Shown here in pieces: positions 16,967 to 26,050 of a stretch of 64,000 nt of DNA. The stretch is from Thioalbus denitrificans. Lineage in GTDB: Bacteria; Pseudomonadota; Gammaproteobacteria; DSM-26407. Location: NCBI RefSeq assembly GCF_003337735.1, contig NZ_QPJY01000002.1, positions 496,001 through 560,000 on the forward strand, read 5' to 3'. Both the position numbers and the translations under genes were made by a program. How positions within the stretch are numbered: the first letter of the stretch is position 1; the number at the start of each line of letters is the position of its first letter. The notes beneath the pieces were generated by a model. It made no database searches, had not been told where the DNA came from, and saw nothing but the letters and a program-made list of their open reading frames with translations.

Positions 16967-18070
16967 ATGTTCAAGCGGCTTATCCTCGTCCTTCTCTTCC
17001 TCGCCCTCGTGTTCGGCGGCATCGGCTACTGGAAGTACCGCCAATTCCAGCAGATGACCGCCCAGCTGACCGCCCCCCGCCCGCCGGCGACCATCGCCTC
17101 GGTGGAGGCGAAGCGGGAGAGCTGGCAGCCCACCCTGCGCTCGGTCGGCAGCCTGGTGGCCGCCAACGGCATCGCCGTGACCAACGAGGTGGCCGGCATC
17201 GTCCAGGAAATCACCTTCGAGTCGGGCCAGCGGGTGGAGGAAGGCGCCGTGCTGCTGCGGTTCGAGGATTCCGTCGAGCGGGCCACCCTGGAATCCCTGC
17301 GCGCCGACCGGCAGCTGGCCCAGGCGCAGTACAAGCGCGCCGCCGAGCTCATTCCCAAGCAGGCGGTCTCCAAGTCGGAGTTCGATATCGCCAAGGCGAC
17401 CTTCGACGCCGCCCAGGCCCGGGTCGCGGAGCAGGAGGCGGTCATCCGCAAGAAAACCGTCCGCGCCCCCTTCTCCGGCCTGCTCGGCATCCGCCAGGTG
17501 GATACGGGCGAGTTCCTGCAGGTGGGCACGCCCATCGTCGAGCTGCAGGCGCTGAATCCGCTCTATGTGGACTACGCCCTGCCCGAGCGCAATTTCCGCG
17601 AGCTCGCCGTGGGCCAGGAGGTCCAGCTGCGCATGGACGCCTATCCCGGCGAGGCGTTCAGCGGCCGGGTCAGCGCCATCGACGCCCGCGTCGACGAGGG
17701 CACCCGCTCCATCTCGGTGCGGGCCACGGTGCCCAACCCGGACGGCCGCCTGCGCCCCGGCATGTTCGCCGAGGTCCAGACCCTGCTCCCGCAGCGGGAC
17801 GATGTGGTCAGCGTGCCGCGCACCGCCATCAGCTACAACACCTACGGCGATTTCGCCTATGTCATCGCCAAGGGGGAGAACGACGCCCTCACGGTGCAGC
17901 GGCGCCAGGTGACCACCGGCCGGGTCCGGGAGGGCTGGGTGGAGATCATGAAGGGGCTGGACGCGGGCGAGACGGTGGTCCGCGCCGGGCTGGTGAAATT
18001 GCGTGACGGCCAGCCGGTGACCATCGACAACTCCGTCGAGCTCAAGGACGCGGAGGTCGGCAAGCAATGA
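16967..18070 (+). CDS. RND efflux periplasmic adaptor, second system
   Basis: The 367-residue protein is anchored by an N-terminal helix (LILVLLFLALVFGGIGYW). Lipoyl halves surround a short coiled coil: NEVAGIVQEITFESGQRVEE before it and RAPFSGLLGIRQVDTGEFLQ after it. Barrel and membrane-proximal domains follow. It is typical of adaptors for MexF/MdtB-like pumps. The stop and the pump start overlap as ATGA. It is probably controlled by the TetR protein just upstream. Confidence 0.92.
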   Translation: MFKRLILVLLFLALVFGGIGYWKYRQFQQMTAQLTAPRPPATIASVEAKRESWQPTLRSVGSLVAANGIAVTNEVAGIVQEITFESGQRVEEGAVLLRFEDSVERATLESLRADRQLAQAQYKRAAELIPKQAVSKSEFDIAKATFDAAQARVAEQEAVIRKKTVRAPFSGLLGIRQVDTGEFLQVGTPIVELQALNPLYVDYALPERNFRELAVGQEVQLRMDAYPGEAFSGRVSAIDARVDEGTRSISVRATVPNPDGRLRPGMFAEVQTLLPQRDDVVSVPRTAISYNTYGDFAYVIAKGENDALTVQRRQVTTGRVREGWVEIMKGLDAGETVVRAGLVKLRDGQPVTIDNSVELKDAEVGKQ

Positions 18071-21000
18071 AATTCACCGACCTCTTCATCAAGCGCCCGG
18101 TCCTGGCGACGGTGATCAGCCTGCTGATCCTCATCGCCGGTGTGCGCTCGCTGGGCATGCTCGAGGTGCGCCAGTACCCGGTCATCGAGAGCACGGTGGT
18201 GAAGGTGACCACCAGCTACCCCGGCGCGAGCTCGGACCTGGTCAAGGGCTTCGTCACCACGCCCCTGCAGCAGGCCATCGCCGAGGCCAACGGCATCGAC
18301 TACCTGTTCTCCTCCAGCACCCAGGGGACCTCCACCATCGAGGCCCACATGGTGCTGAACTACGACGCCAACGCCGCGGTGGCGGAGATCCAGGCCAAGG
18401 TGGCCAGCCAGCGCAACGTGCTGCCCGCCGACGCCCAGGACCCGGTCATCGAGTCCAGCACCGGCGACTCCACCGCGCTGATGTACGTGGCCTTCTTCAG
18501 CGAGGACATTCCCCGCGCGAAGCTCGCCGATTACGTGATCCGCGTGGTGCAGCCGCAGCTGCAGGCCCTGCCCGGTGTGGCCAAGGCGCGCATGTTCGGC
18601 CAGCAGTTCGCCATGCGCATCTGGCTCGATCCCCAGCGCATGGCGGCGCTCGGCGTCACCGCCGACGACGTGGCCAACGTACTGCGGGCCAACAACTACC
18701 TGGCGGGCGTGGGCTCCACCAAGGGCAAGTACGTGGCGGTGGATCTCACCGCCAGCACCGATGTCAGCGAACCGGAGGACTTCCGCCGGCTGGTGGTCCG
18801 CGGCAGCAACGGCACCCTGGTGCGCCTGGACGACATCGCCCGGACCGAGCTCGGCGCCGAGAACTACGACTCCACCGCCTGGTACAAGGGCATCCCCGCG
18901 GTGTTCATCGCCGTGGAGCAGGCGCCCGGCGCCAACCCGCTGACGGTGGCCGGGCTGGTGAACGACGAGATCCCGAAGATCCGCGAACAGCTGCCGGAGG
19001 GAATGCAGGTCCAGATTCCCTACGACGCCAGCGCCTTCATCCAGGACTCCATCAACGAGGTCTACCGCACCATCATCGAGGCCGTGGTCATTGTGCTGTT
19101 CGTGGTCTACCTGACCCTGGGCTCGTTCCGCGCCGCGGCGGTGCCGGCGGTGGCCGTGCCCCTGTCGCTCATCGGCGGCGCCTTCGTGATGCTGCTGCTG
19201 GGCTACTCGCTCAACCTGCTCACCCTGCTCTCCATGGTACTGGCCATCGGGCTGGTGGTGGATGACGCCATCATCGTGGTGGAGAACGTCCACCGCCACA
19301 TCGAGCACGGCGAGTCCAAGTTCCAGGCCGCCATCAACGGCGCCCGCGAGATGGCGGTGCCCATCATCGCCATGACCACCACCCTGCTCGCGGTCTATGC
19401 GCCCATCGGCTTCATGGGCGGCCTGGTGGGCACGCTGTTCACCGAGTTCGCCTTCACCCTCACCGGGGCGGTGATCATATCGGGCATCGTGGCGCTGACC
19501 CTCTCCCCGGTGCTCTCCTCCCATGTGCTCAAGCCCCACGGCAGCCAGGGCCGCTTCGAGCAGCGGGTGGAGGCCTTCTTCAACTGGCTCTCCAACGGCT
19601 ACCGGCGGCTGCTCCACAGCTCGCTGTCCACGGTGTCGGTGAGCGTGGTCTTCGCCGTGCTCACCCTGCCCGCCATCTACCTGATGTTCATCACCAGCCA
19701 GAACGAGCTGGCGCCCACCGAGGACCAGGGCATCATCTTCTTCCAGGCCACCGGCCCGCGCACGGCCACCCTCGACTACCACGAGGCCTACGCCCGGCAG
19801 ATCCAGGAGCAGTTCCAGCAGTTTCCCGAGTACAACGACAGCTTCTACATCCTCGGCATGACCCAGGACACGGTCTTCGGCGGCTTCAAGATGAAATCCA
19901 TCAGCAAGCGCGAGCGCACCCAGATGGAGATCCAGCCCCAGGTCCAGGGCGCCCTGGACAAGGTGGCCGGGTTCCAGACCGTGGCCTTTCCGCGCCCCAG
20001 CCTGCCCGGATCCGCCGGCGGCCTGCCGGTGCAGTTCGTCATCACCAGCGACCGCAGCTACGAGGAGATCGCGGCCCTGGCCGACCAGCTCATCGGCCGC
20101 GGCATGGGCAGCGGCAACTTCATGTTCCTGAAGAAGTCGGTGGACATCGACCGGCCCGTCACCCGGCTGCTGGTGGACCGCGACCGGGCTGGCGATCTCG
20201 GCATCACCATGGACGAGATCGGACGCAACCTCGCCAACCTGCTGGGCGGCGGCTACGTCAACCGCTTCAGCCTCGAGGGCCGCAGCTACAAGGTGATCCC
20301 CCAGGTGGAGCGGGAGTTCCGCCTCGACGAGCGGATGCTCGACGACTACTACATCCGCACCGGCGGCGGCGACCTGGTGCCGCTGGCCAGCGTGATCTCC
20401 ATGGAGCGGAGCGTGGAGCCCTCCAAGCGCACCCAGTTCCAGCAGCTCAACTCGGTGTCGGTGGAGGGAGTGATGTTCCCGGGCGTGAAGCTCGGCGACG
20501 CGCTCAATTACCTGGAGACCCAGGCCAGGGAGCTCTTCCCCAAGGGCTACAGCTACGACTACGCGGGCGACTCGCGCCAGTACGCCCAGCAGGGCAGCGG
20601 CCTCATCGTCACCTTCTTCCTGTCGCTGCTGGTCATCTACCTGGTTCTGGCGGCCCAGTTCGAGAGCTGGAAGGATCCCCTCATCATCCTCATCTCGGTG
20701 CCGCTGTCCATCGCCGGGGCGATGGTCTTCATCACCCTCGGTCTGGCCTCGGTGAACATCTACACCCAGGTGGGGCTCATCACCCTCATCGGCGTGGTGG
20801 CCAAGAACGGCATCCTCATCGTGGAGTTCGCCAACCAGCTGCAGATCCGGGAGGGGCTCTCCAAGCGCGAGGCGGTGGAGCGCGCCGCCAGCATCCGCCT
20901 GCGTCCCATCCTGATGACCGCCGTGGCCCTGATCGTCGCCATGTTCCCGCTGCTCACCGCCAGCGGCCCCGGCGCCGTGAGCCGCTTCGACATCGGCCTC

Positions 21001-21129
21001 ACCATCACCACGGGCCTCGGCATCGGCACCTTCTTCACCCTGTTCGTGCTGCCGGCCTTCTACCTGCTGCTGGCCCGCGACCACGCCAAGGCGGAAGAGA
21101 AGCTCCACGCCGAGGAGCAGCGCGCCTGA
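18067..21129 (+). CDS. RND efflux pump permease, second system
   Basis: This 1020-residue HAE1-type pump has two six-helix halves and porter domains. TM4 carries GLVVDDAIIVVENVHRH with the proton-relay aspartates. The C-terminal half has GVVAKNGILIVEFANQL and LRPILMTAVALIVAMFPLL. It extrudes lipophilic or amphiphilic compounds with the adaptor encoded just before it. No outer-membrane channel gene accompanies this pair, so a channel encoded elsewhere, perhaps 7187-8533, must serve it. The gene ends 26 bp before a palindromic repeat element. Confidence 0.93.
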   Translation: MKFTDLFIKRPVLATVISLLILIAGVRSLGMLEVRQYPVIESTVVKVTTSYPGASSDLVKGFVTTPLQQAIAEANGIDYLFSSSTQGTSTIEAHMVLNYDANAAVAEIQAKVASQRNVLPADAQDPVIESSTGDSTALMYVAFFSEDIPRAKLADYVIRVVQPQLQALPGVAKARMFGQQFAMRIWLDPQRMAALGVTADDVANVLRANNYLAGVGSTKGKYVAVDLTASTDVSEPEDFRRLVVRGSNGTLVRLDDIARTELGAENYDSTAWYKGIPAVFIAVEQAPGANPLTVAGLVNDEIPKIREQLPEGMQVQIPYDASAFIQDSINEVYRTIIEAVVIVLFVVYLTLGSFRAAAVPAVAVPLSLIGGAFVMLLLGYSLNLLTLLSMVLAIGLVVDDAIIVVENVHRHIEHGESKFQAAINGAREMAVPIIAMTTTLLAVYAPIGFMGGLVGTLFTEFAFTLTGAVIISGIVALTLSPVLSSHVLKPHGSQGRFEQRVEAFFNWLSNGYRRLLHSSLSTVSVSVVFAVLTLPAIYLMFITSQNELAPTEDQGIIFFQATGPRTATLDYHEAYARQIQEQFQQFPEYNDSFYILGMTQDTVFGGFKMKSISKRERTQMEIQPQVQGALDKVAGFQTVAFPRPSLPGSAGGLPVQFVITSDRSYEEIAALADQLIGRGMGSGNFMFLKKSVDIDRPVTRLLVDRDRAGDLGITMDEIGRNLANLLGGGYVNRFSLEGRSYKVIPQVEREFRLDERMLDDYYIRTGGGDLVPLASVISMERSVEPSKRTQFQQLNSVSVEGVMFPGVKLGDALNYLETQARELFPKGYSYDYAGDSRQYAQQGSGLIVTFFLSLLVIYLVLAAQFESWKDPLIILISVPLSIAGAMVFITLGLASVNIYTQVGLITLIGVVAKNGILIVEFANQLQIREGLSKREAVERAASIRLRPILMTAVALIVAMFPLLTASGPGAVSRFDIGLTITTGLGIGTFFTLFVLPAFYLLLARDHAKAEEKLHAEEQRA

Positions 21130-21154
21130 GGCTTTGCCCCGGCGTGACGCTGTC

Positions 21155-21431
21155 ATTCACCACGAAGGCACGAAGGACACGAAGAAAAGACAGAAAGAGG
21201 AAACTATCCGCAGATTACACAGATTACGCAGATTGGGTTCCATGTCGGATACGGCCCAGGATGGTTGCCCGGTCGCGGGTGATCCGCCTGGCTCCAGATA
21301 GGACGGATACACCTGCACCCGGTTCGTTCATCGGTTCCTGGGCGACCCGGAAAAAATCTGCGTAAATCAGCGTAATCTGCGGTTAACCCGTCTTTGCCTT
21401 TCTTCGTGTCCTTCGTGCCTTCGTGGTGAAT
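21155..21431. repeat. Palindromic intergenic element A (277 bp)
   Basis: Perfect 33-bp terminal inverted repeats lie at 21155-21187 and 21399-21431. They start ATTCACCACGAAGG and contain 9-base units of the form CACGAAGGA. Inside, a second pair of arms (21208-21234 and 21355-21382) is built from CGCAGATTA-type units. The core of about 100 bp is nearly identical, in reverse orientation, to element B at 24816-25105. No open frame is conserved between the two. It looks like a non-autonomous MITE-like element filling the gap between the RND pump and the leu leader. Confidence 0.85.
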
Positions 21432-21454
21432 CGTTTCTCTCAGGGGCTGGGCGG

Positions 21455-21483
21455 TTGACCCGTGGCGGTCGTTCCGCTAGATT
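21455..21483 (+). promoter_or_regulatory. Promoter of the leu leader and leuA
   Basis: TTGACC (21455-21460), a 17-bp spacer and TAGATT (21478-21483) match sigma-70 well. The start would fall at about 21489-21491, at the ATG of the leader peptide, which would then be leaderless. Confidence 0.65.
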
Positions 21484-21490
21484 CATCTCC

Positions 21491-21583
21491 ATGAACATTC
21501 AGCAGACCCGACTCCTTCCGAGCCCGCTTCGCCAGTCCCTCCTGCCGGGCCTGGGTCTGCTGCTGCGCCTCGCGCGCACATAA
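21491..21583 (+). CDS. leuL: Leucine-rich leader peptide upstream of leuA (leuL-like)
   Basis: A 30-codon frame reads MNIQQTRLLPSPLRQSLLPG and continues LGLLLRLART before TAA. Ten of 30 residues are leucine, including a run of three. Leucine-rich leader peptides that sense charged tRNA-Leu control leu operons by attenuation in enteric bacteria. It lies 234 bp before leuA on the same strand, behind a good promoter. No Shine-Dalgarno precedes it, in keeping with a leaderless start. No clear T-tailed terminator follows, so the mechanism (attenuation or coupling) is open. Confidence 0.6.
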   Translation: MNIQQTRLLPSPLRQSLLPGLGLLLRLART

Positions 21584-21725
21584 CCTCGACACACACATCC
21601 CCGTAGTACCGACCAGCCGCCCACCGCACCCGCGGGGCGACGGCCTGTTGCCATCCTCGCCAGAGGTGTTCCGTTCATGCACATGATTGAAGCCAACTCG
21701 CTGCGTCTGCGACTGCGCACCGGTT

Positions 21726-21754
21726 GCCGGGCCATGGATCCGTGGCAGCCCGGC
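21726..21754 (+). promoter_or_regulatory. Hairpin in the leuA leader
   Basis: GCCGGGC pairs with GCCCGGC, with an inner CATG/CGTG stem around loop GATC. It lies in the untranslated region between the leader peptide and leuA. It has no T-run; a candidate pause or anti-terminator element. Confidence 0.4.
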
Positions 21755-21816
21755 AGCCGTCCTTCCGCCATCCGCAACCCGCGCCAGTCGAAACCGGACC
21801 CACGAGGAACACGACG

Positions 21817-23544
21817 ATGTTGAAACGACCCGAACAGAAGTACCGCGCCTTCGCCCCGATCCCCCTTGCCGACCGCACCTGGCCCGACCGGGTCATCACC
21901 GCGCCACCGGTGTGGATGAGCACCGACCTGCGTGACGGCAACCAGGCGCTGTTCGAGCCCATGGATCCCGAGCGCAAGCTGCGCATGTTCCGGATGCTCA
22001 CCGAAATCGGCTTCAAGGAGATCGAGGTGGCCTTTCCCTCCGCCTCCCAGACCGATTTCGATTTCGTGCGCCGCCTCATCGAGGAGGACCACATTCCGGA
22101 GGATGTCACCATCGAGGTGCTCACCCAGTCCCGCGAGCATCTCATCCGCCGCACCTTCGAGTCCCTCGCCGGCGCCCGGCGGGCCATCGTGCATCTCTAC
22201 AACGCCACCGCGCCGACCTTCCGCCGCACCGTGTTCAACATGTCGAAGGAGGAGGTGCTGGCGCTCGCCGTGAGCGGGACCCACCTCATCCGGGAGCTGG
22301 CGGAGGCCCGTCCCGAGACCGAGTGGGTGCTCCAGTACAGCCCCGAGACCTTCAGCGCCACCGAGCTCGACTATGCCCTCGAGGTGTGCGACGCCGTCTC
22401 CGCCGCGTGGGAGCCCACGCCGGAGCGGAAGATGATCTTCAACCTCCCGGCCACGGTGGAGATGGCCACACCCAACATCTTCGCCGACCAGGTGGAGTGG
22501 ATGCACCGGCGCCTCGCCCGGCGCGATGCCATCGTGCTCAGCGTCCACCCCCACAATGACCGCGGCACCGCCGTGGCGGCATCCGAACTGGCCCTGATGG
22601 CCGGCGCCGACCGGGTGGAAGGCTGCCTGTTCGGCAACGGCGAACGTACCGGCAACGTGGACATCGTGACCCTGGCGCTCAACCTCTACAGCCAGGGCGT
22701 CCATCCCGGTCTCGATCTCTCCGACGTCAGCCGCGTGGCGCGCACCGTGGAGGACTGCACCCAGCTCCCCATCCACCCGCGCCATCCCTACGTGGGCGAC
22801 CTGGTCTTCACCGCCTTCTCCGGCTCCCACCAGGATGCCATCCGCAAGGGCATGGCGGTGCAGAGGGCCGGGGAGCACTGGGAGGTGCCCTACCTGCCGG
22901 TGGACCCCCACGACCTGGGCCGCACCTACGACTCCATCATCCGCGTCAACAGCCAGTCGGGTAAGGGCGGCGTGGCCTACCTGCTCGAGCACAGCTACGG
23001 CCTCGCGCTGCCGCGCCGGCTGCAGGTGGAGTTCAGCGGCGCGGTGCAGCGGCTCACCGACGCCACCGGGCACGAGGTGAGCGCCGGGGACATCTGGCGC
23101 TGCTTCGAGGCCGAGTATCTCGCCGCCGACGATCCGCTCACCTTCGTGGGGCATCACCTGAGTGAGCACGGCGACCAGCAGGGTATCGCGCTGGACATTC
23201 GCATCGACGGCCGGGAGATGACCCTGCACGGTGTGGGCAACGGCCCCATCGACGCCGCCGTGCATGCCCTGGGCGCCGAGGTGAAGGTGCTGAGCTATGC
23301 CGAGCACGCCCTCTCCCAGGGCTCCGACGCGAGCGCCGTGGCCATCGTGGAGCTGTCCGCCGAGGGGCTGCCCGGCTCCATCCACGGGGTCGGGATGCAC
23401 GCCAACATCGTCACCGCGTCCCTGCGGGCGCTGGTGTCGGGCATCAACCGGGCCCATGCCCGGATCGCCGGGCCGGATCGCCGGCGCCTGGTGCCCGTGG
23501 ACCCGCACATGCCGGAACGGGATCAGGCCGCGGCTGCCAGGTAG
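21817..23544 (+). CDS. leuA: 2-isopropylmalate synthase (LeuA, long Pseudomonas-type)
   Basis: This 575-residue enzyme condenses acetyl-CoA with 2-oxoisovalerate, the first committed step of leucine synthesis. The N-terminus [12 protein letters not shown] and the motif [16 protein letters not shown] (metal-binding Asp and catalytic Arg) match the long LeuA form of about 560 residues found in Pseudomonas. HPHNDRGTA carries the metal-binding histidines. The C-terminal allosteric dimer domain spans about residues 430-560, so leucine feedback is likely. ATG 21817 is chosen from homology and because GAGG precedes it. A leucine-rich leader peptide upstream suggests transcriptional control. No other leu genes adjoin it; a strong terminator follows. 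Confidence 0.93.
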   Translation: MLKRPEQKYRAFAPIPLADRTWPDRVITAPPVWMSTDLRDGNQALFEPMDPERKLRMFRMLTEIGFKEIEVAFPSASQTDFDFVRRLIEEDHIPEDVTIEVLTQSREHLIRRTFESLAGARRAIVHLYNATAPTFRRTVFNMSKEEVLALAVSGTHLIRELAEARPETEWVLQYSPETFSATELDYALEVCDAVSAAWEPTPERKMIFNLPATVEMATPNIFADQVEWMHRRLARRDAIVLSVHPHNDRGTAVAASELALMAGADRVEGCLFGNGERTGNVDIVTLALNLYSQGVHPGLDLSDVSRVARTVEDCTQLPIHPRHPYVGDLVFTAFSGSHQDAIRKGMAVQRAGEHWEVPYLPVDPHDLGRTYDSIIRVNSQSGKGGVAYLLEHSYGLALPRRLQVEFSGAVQRLTDATGHEVSAGDIWRCFEAEYLAADDPLTFVGHHLSEHGDQQGIALDIRIDGREMTLHGVGNGPIDAAVHALGAEVKVLSYAEHALSQGSDASAVAIVELSAEGLPGSIHGVGMHANIVTASLRALVSGINRAHARIAGPDRRRLVPVDPHMPERDQAAAAR

Positions 23545-23552
23545 TCGTCCGA

Positions 23553-23586
23553 CACGTGCCCGGCCCGGGCGGCCGGGCACGTGTTT
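23553..23586 (+). terminator. Rho-independent terminator of leuA
   Basis: Perfect 13-bp stem: CACGTGCCCGGCC at 23553-23565, loop CGGGC, and its exact complement at 23571-23583, followed by TTT. It starts 8 bp after the leuA stop and separates leuA from the aminotransferase gene. Confidence 0.85.
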
Positions 23587-23660
23587 CGGTCCCGCTCTGC
23601 GGCTATGATGGCCGGACAACCACACCGTCAATCCCGGCTGACCCCCAGCGGAGGCACCCC

Positions 23661-24791
23661 ATGCCCGTCGACCTGGCCTTCGAGTTCCCCCAGCAGTCCG
23701 GTCTGGTCTACCTGAACCACGCGGCGGTGGCGCCCTGGCCGCGCCGCACCTACGAGGCGGTGCGCGACTTCGCCGCCGAGAACATGAGCCAGGGTGCGCG
23801 CGACTACCCCGAATGGATGCGGGTGGAGGCCCGTCTGCGCGAGGAGCTGCGCACGCTCATCAATGCCGGGTCCGCCGCCGACATCGCCCTGCTGAAGAAC
23901 ACCTCCGAGGGCCTCTCCCTGGTGGCCCACGGACTGGAGTGGCGACCCGGCGACAACGTGGTCACCAGCGACCAGGAGTTTCCTTCCAACCGCATCCCCT
24001 GGCAGTCCCTCTCCCGCCGCGGCGTCACCCTGCGCGAGGCCGACCTCCATGCCGGCCCGAGCCCCGAGGAGGCCCTGCTGGCCCTCGTGGACGAACGCAC
24101 CCGCCTGCTCACCATCAGCTCGGTTCAGTATGCCAGCGGACTGCGGCTCGACCTGGAGCGCCTCGGCGCCGCCTGCCGGGAGCGCGGCGTGCTCTTCTGC
24201 GTGGATGCCATCCAGAGCGTCGGCGCACTGGTCACCGACGTGCAGGCCATCCAGGCGGACTTCCTGGTGGCGGATGGACACAAGTGGATGCTGGGACCGG
24301 AAGGGGTGGCCCTGTTCTGGTGCCGGCCGGAGCTGCGCGAGCGGCTGACCCTGCACGAGTACGGCTGGCACATGGTGGCCCACCCCGGCGACTACACGCG
24401 CCACGACTGGGACATCGCGGCGGACGCCCGCCGCTTCGAGTGCGGCAGCCCCAACATGCTGGGCATCCACGCCCTGGCCGCCAGCGTCTCGCTGCTGCTG
24501 GATCACGGCATGGAAAGCGTGGAGCGGGAGCTGCTCGCCAACAGCTGCTACCTGGCCGAACGGATCCAGGCCATGGACCGCTACCGGCTCCTCACCGGCA
24601 TCTCGCCCAAGTGCCGCTCCGGCATCCTCACCTTCGCGCCGGTGGACGGCGACCCGGCGCAGCTGCACCGCCACCTCATGGACCAGGGGGTCATCTGCGC
24701 CCAGCGCGGCGGCGGCGTGCGCTTCTCCCCCCACTTCTACACCCCCCGCCCCGTCCTTGACCGCGCCCTCGAACTGCTCGCGGAGTATTGA
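23661..24791 (+). CDS. Class V aminotransferase (PLP-dependent, CsdA/isopenicillin-epimerase-like)
   Basis: This 376-residue PLP enzyme shows the class V landmarks: YLNHAAVAP near the N-terminus, VDAIQSVGAL with the Asp that holds the pyridine nitrogen, and DGHKWMLGPEGVA with the Schiff-base Lys. There is no obvious desulfurase Cys loop near the C-terminus, so cysteine desulfurase activity is uncertain. Family members also include kynureninase-like and epimerase-like enzymes. GGAGG at 23650-23654 sets ATG 23661. It lies between a strong terminator and palindromic element B and is probably a single-gene unit. Substrate unknown. Confidence 0.8.
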   Translation: MPVDLAFEFPQQSGLVYLNHAAVAPWPRRTYEAVRDFAAENMSQGARDYPEWMRVEARLREELRTLINAGSAADIALLKNTSEGLSLVAHGLEWRPGDNVVTSDQEFPSNRIPWQSLSRRGVTLREADLHAGPSPEEALLALVDERTRLLTISSVQYASGLRLDLERLGAACRERGVLFCVDAIQSVGALVTDVQAIQADFLVADGHKWMLGPEGVALFWCRPELRERLTLHEYGWHMVAHPGDYTRHDWDIAADARRFECGSPNMLGIHALAASVSLLLDHGMESVERELLANSCYLAERIQAMDRYRLLTGISPKCRSGILTFAPVDGDPAQLHRHLMDQGVICAQRGGGVRFSPHFYTPRPVLDRALELLAEY

Positions 24792-24815
24792 GACTTTCTC
24801 ACCACTGAAAAAACT

Positions 24816-25105
24816 TTCACCACGAAGACACGAAGGACACGAAGGACACGAAGGACACGAAGAAAGGCAAAGACAGGTTAACCGCAGATTACGCTGATTT
24901 ACGCAGATTTTTTTCGGGTAACTTTGGAACCGATGAACGAACCGGGTGCAGGTGTATCCGTCCTATCTGGAGCCGGGCGGATCCCGCGACCGGGCAACCA
25001 TCCGGGGCCGTAGCCGACATGGAATCCAATCTGCGTAATCTGTGTAATCTGCGGATAGTTTTTCTTTCTGTTCTTTCTTCGTGTCCTTCGTGCCTTCGTG
25101 GTGAA
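24816..25105. repeat. Palindromic intergenic element B (about 290 bp), inverted relative to element A
   Basis: The left arm begins TTCACCACGAAG and holds four tandem CACGAAGGA-type units; the right arm is its complement with fewer units. Inner arms of CGCAGATTA units lie near 24882-24909 and 25027-25053. The core, read on the minus strand, closely matches element A, with a few substitutions and a 2-base deletion. It fills the gap between convergent genes (aminotransferase and tatD), where a terminator would be useful. Confidence 0.85.
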
Positions 25106-25138
25106 TATTCTTGTTCTTGTGCTGAATAGAGGCAGTGC

Positions 25139-25954
25139 TCAGTCGGGCACCGGCAGGCCGGCGGCGCGGCGCTTGGCGGCGGCGGCGGGGAACAGGGTGT
25201 AGAAGTTGCGGGTGGTCTGCTCGGTCAGCGCCTCGACGCTCATCCCCTGCAGATCGGCCACGCAGGCGGCGACGTGGGCCACGAAGGCGGGCTGGTTGGG
25301 CTTGCCGCGGTGGGGCACCGGGGCCAGGTAGGGGGCGTCGGTCTCCACCAGGATCCGGTCGCGGGGGACGCGGCGGGCCACCTCGCGCAGCGCCTCGGCG
25401 CTGCGGAAGGTGACGATGCCGGAGAACGAGATGTAGAAGCCGATGTCCAGCGCCCGGCGGGCGGTGTCCCAGTCCTCCACGAAGCAGTGCATGACCCCGC
25501 CCGCCGTCCCGGCGTCCTCCTCCTCCAGGATGCGCAGGGTGTCCTCGCGCGCATCGCGGGTGTGGATGATGAGCGGCTTGCCCGCCTCGCGGGCGGCGCG
25601 GATGTGGGTGCGGAAGCGGTCCTGCTGCCAGCCCAGATCGCCCTCGCTGCGGAAGTAGTCGAGGCCGGTCTCGCCGATGGCCACCACCTCCGGATCGGCG
25701 GCATGGCGCACCAGTGCCGCCACCGTGGGCTCCTCGCCCCCGTCATGGTTCGGGTGCACGCCCACCGAGGCGGAGACCATGGGATGGCTCCGGGCCAGCT
25801 CCAGCACCGTGCCCCGCTCCTCCAGGCTGAGGCAGACACAGAGGACGTGGCCGATGCCGGCCGAACGGGCGGCCTCCAGCACCGCGTCCATGCGCCCGTC
25901 GAAAGGCGCCAGGTCGATGAGATCCAGGTGGCAATGGGAATCCACAAGGTGCAT
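25139..25954 (-). CDS. tatD: TatD-family metal-dependent hydrolase/DNase
   Basis: This 271-residue TIM-barrel hydrolase has the metal ligands of the family: DSHCHLD at the N-terminus, GETGLDYF, IIHTRD, MHCFVE and ETDAPYL. Members are exo-nucleases or amidohydrolases of two-metal type. It is the last gene of tmk-holB-pilZ-tatD, an arrangement standard in Pseudomonas-like bacteria, here on the minus strand 96 bp after pilZ. E. coli has paralogues (TatD, YcfH, YjjV); context next to holB points to the YcfH type. Confidence 0.9.
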   Translation of the reverse strand: MHLVDSHCHLDLIDLAPFDGRMDAVLEAARSAGIGHVLCVCLSLEERGTVLELARSHPMVSASVGVHPNHDGGEEPTVAALVRHAADPEVVAIGETGLDYFRSEGDLGWQQDRFRTHIRAAREAGKPLIIHTRDAREDTLRILEEEDAGTAGGVMHCFVEDWDTARRALDIGFYISFSGIVTFRSAEALREVARRVPRDRILVETDAPYLAPVPHRGKPNQPAFVAHVAACVADLQGMSVEALTEQTTRNFYTLFPAAAAKRRAAGLPVPD

Positions 25955-26050
25955 TGGTTCGTATCCGTAAGTCAGGCAGGGGGCCGGGACGACAGGGCGC
26001 AGTCCGGTACCGCCGCGGAGGGCGCGACCGGCATCGGCCGGGTGACGGCG

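Noticed and set aside
17857-21156. Very long open frame (about 1100 codons) on the minus strand opposite the second RND pump
   Set aside because: It mirrors the codon bias of the real gene, has His/Gly/Val-rich non-protein composition, and no known domain. It is a G+C shadow frame.
21584-21816. Classical intrinsic attenuator after the leu leader peptide
   Set aside because: Hairpins exist (21726-21754 and a weaker one upstream), but none is followed by a T-run.
24816-24866. Tandem CACGAAGGA units resembling a CRISPR array
   Set aside because: The units are directly adjacent 9-mers without unique spacers, and no cas genes are present.
21155-25105. Composite transposon carrying leuA
   Set aside because: No transposase gene, and no target duplication that I could see. 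Kept only as an inverted-repeat observation.
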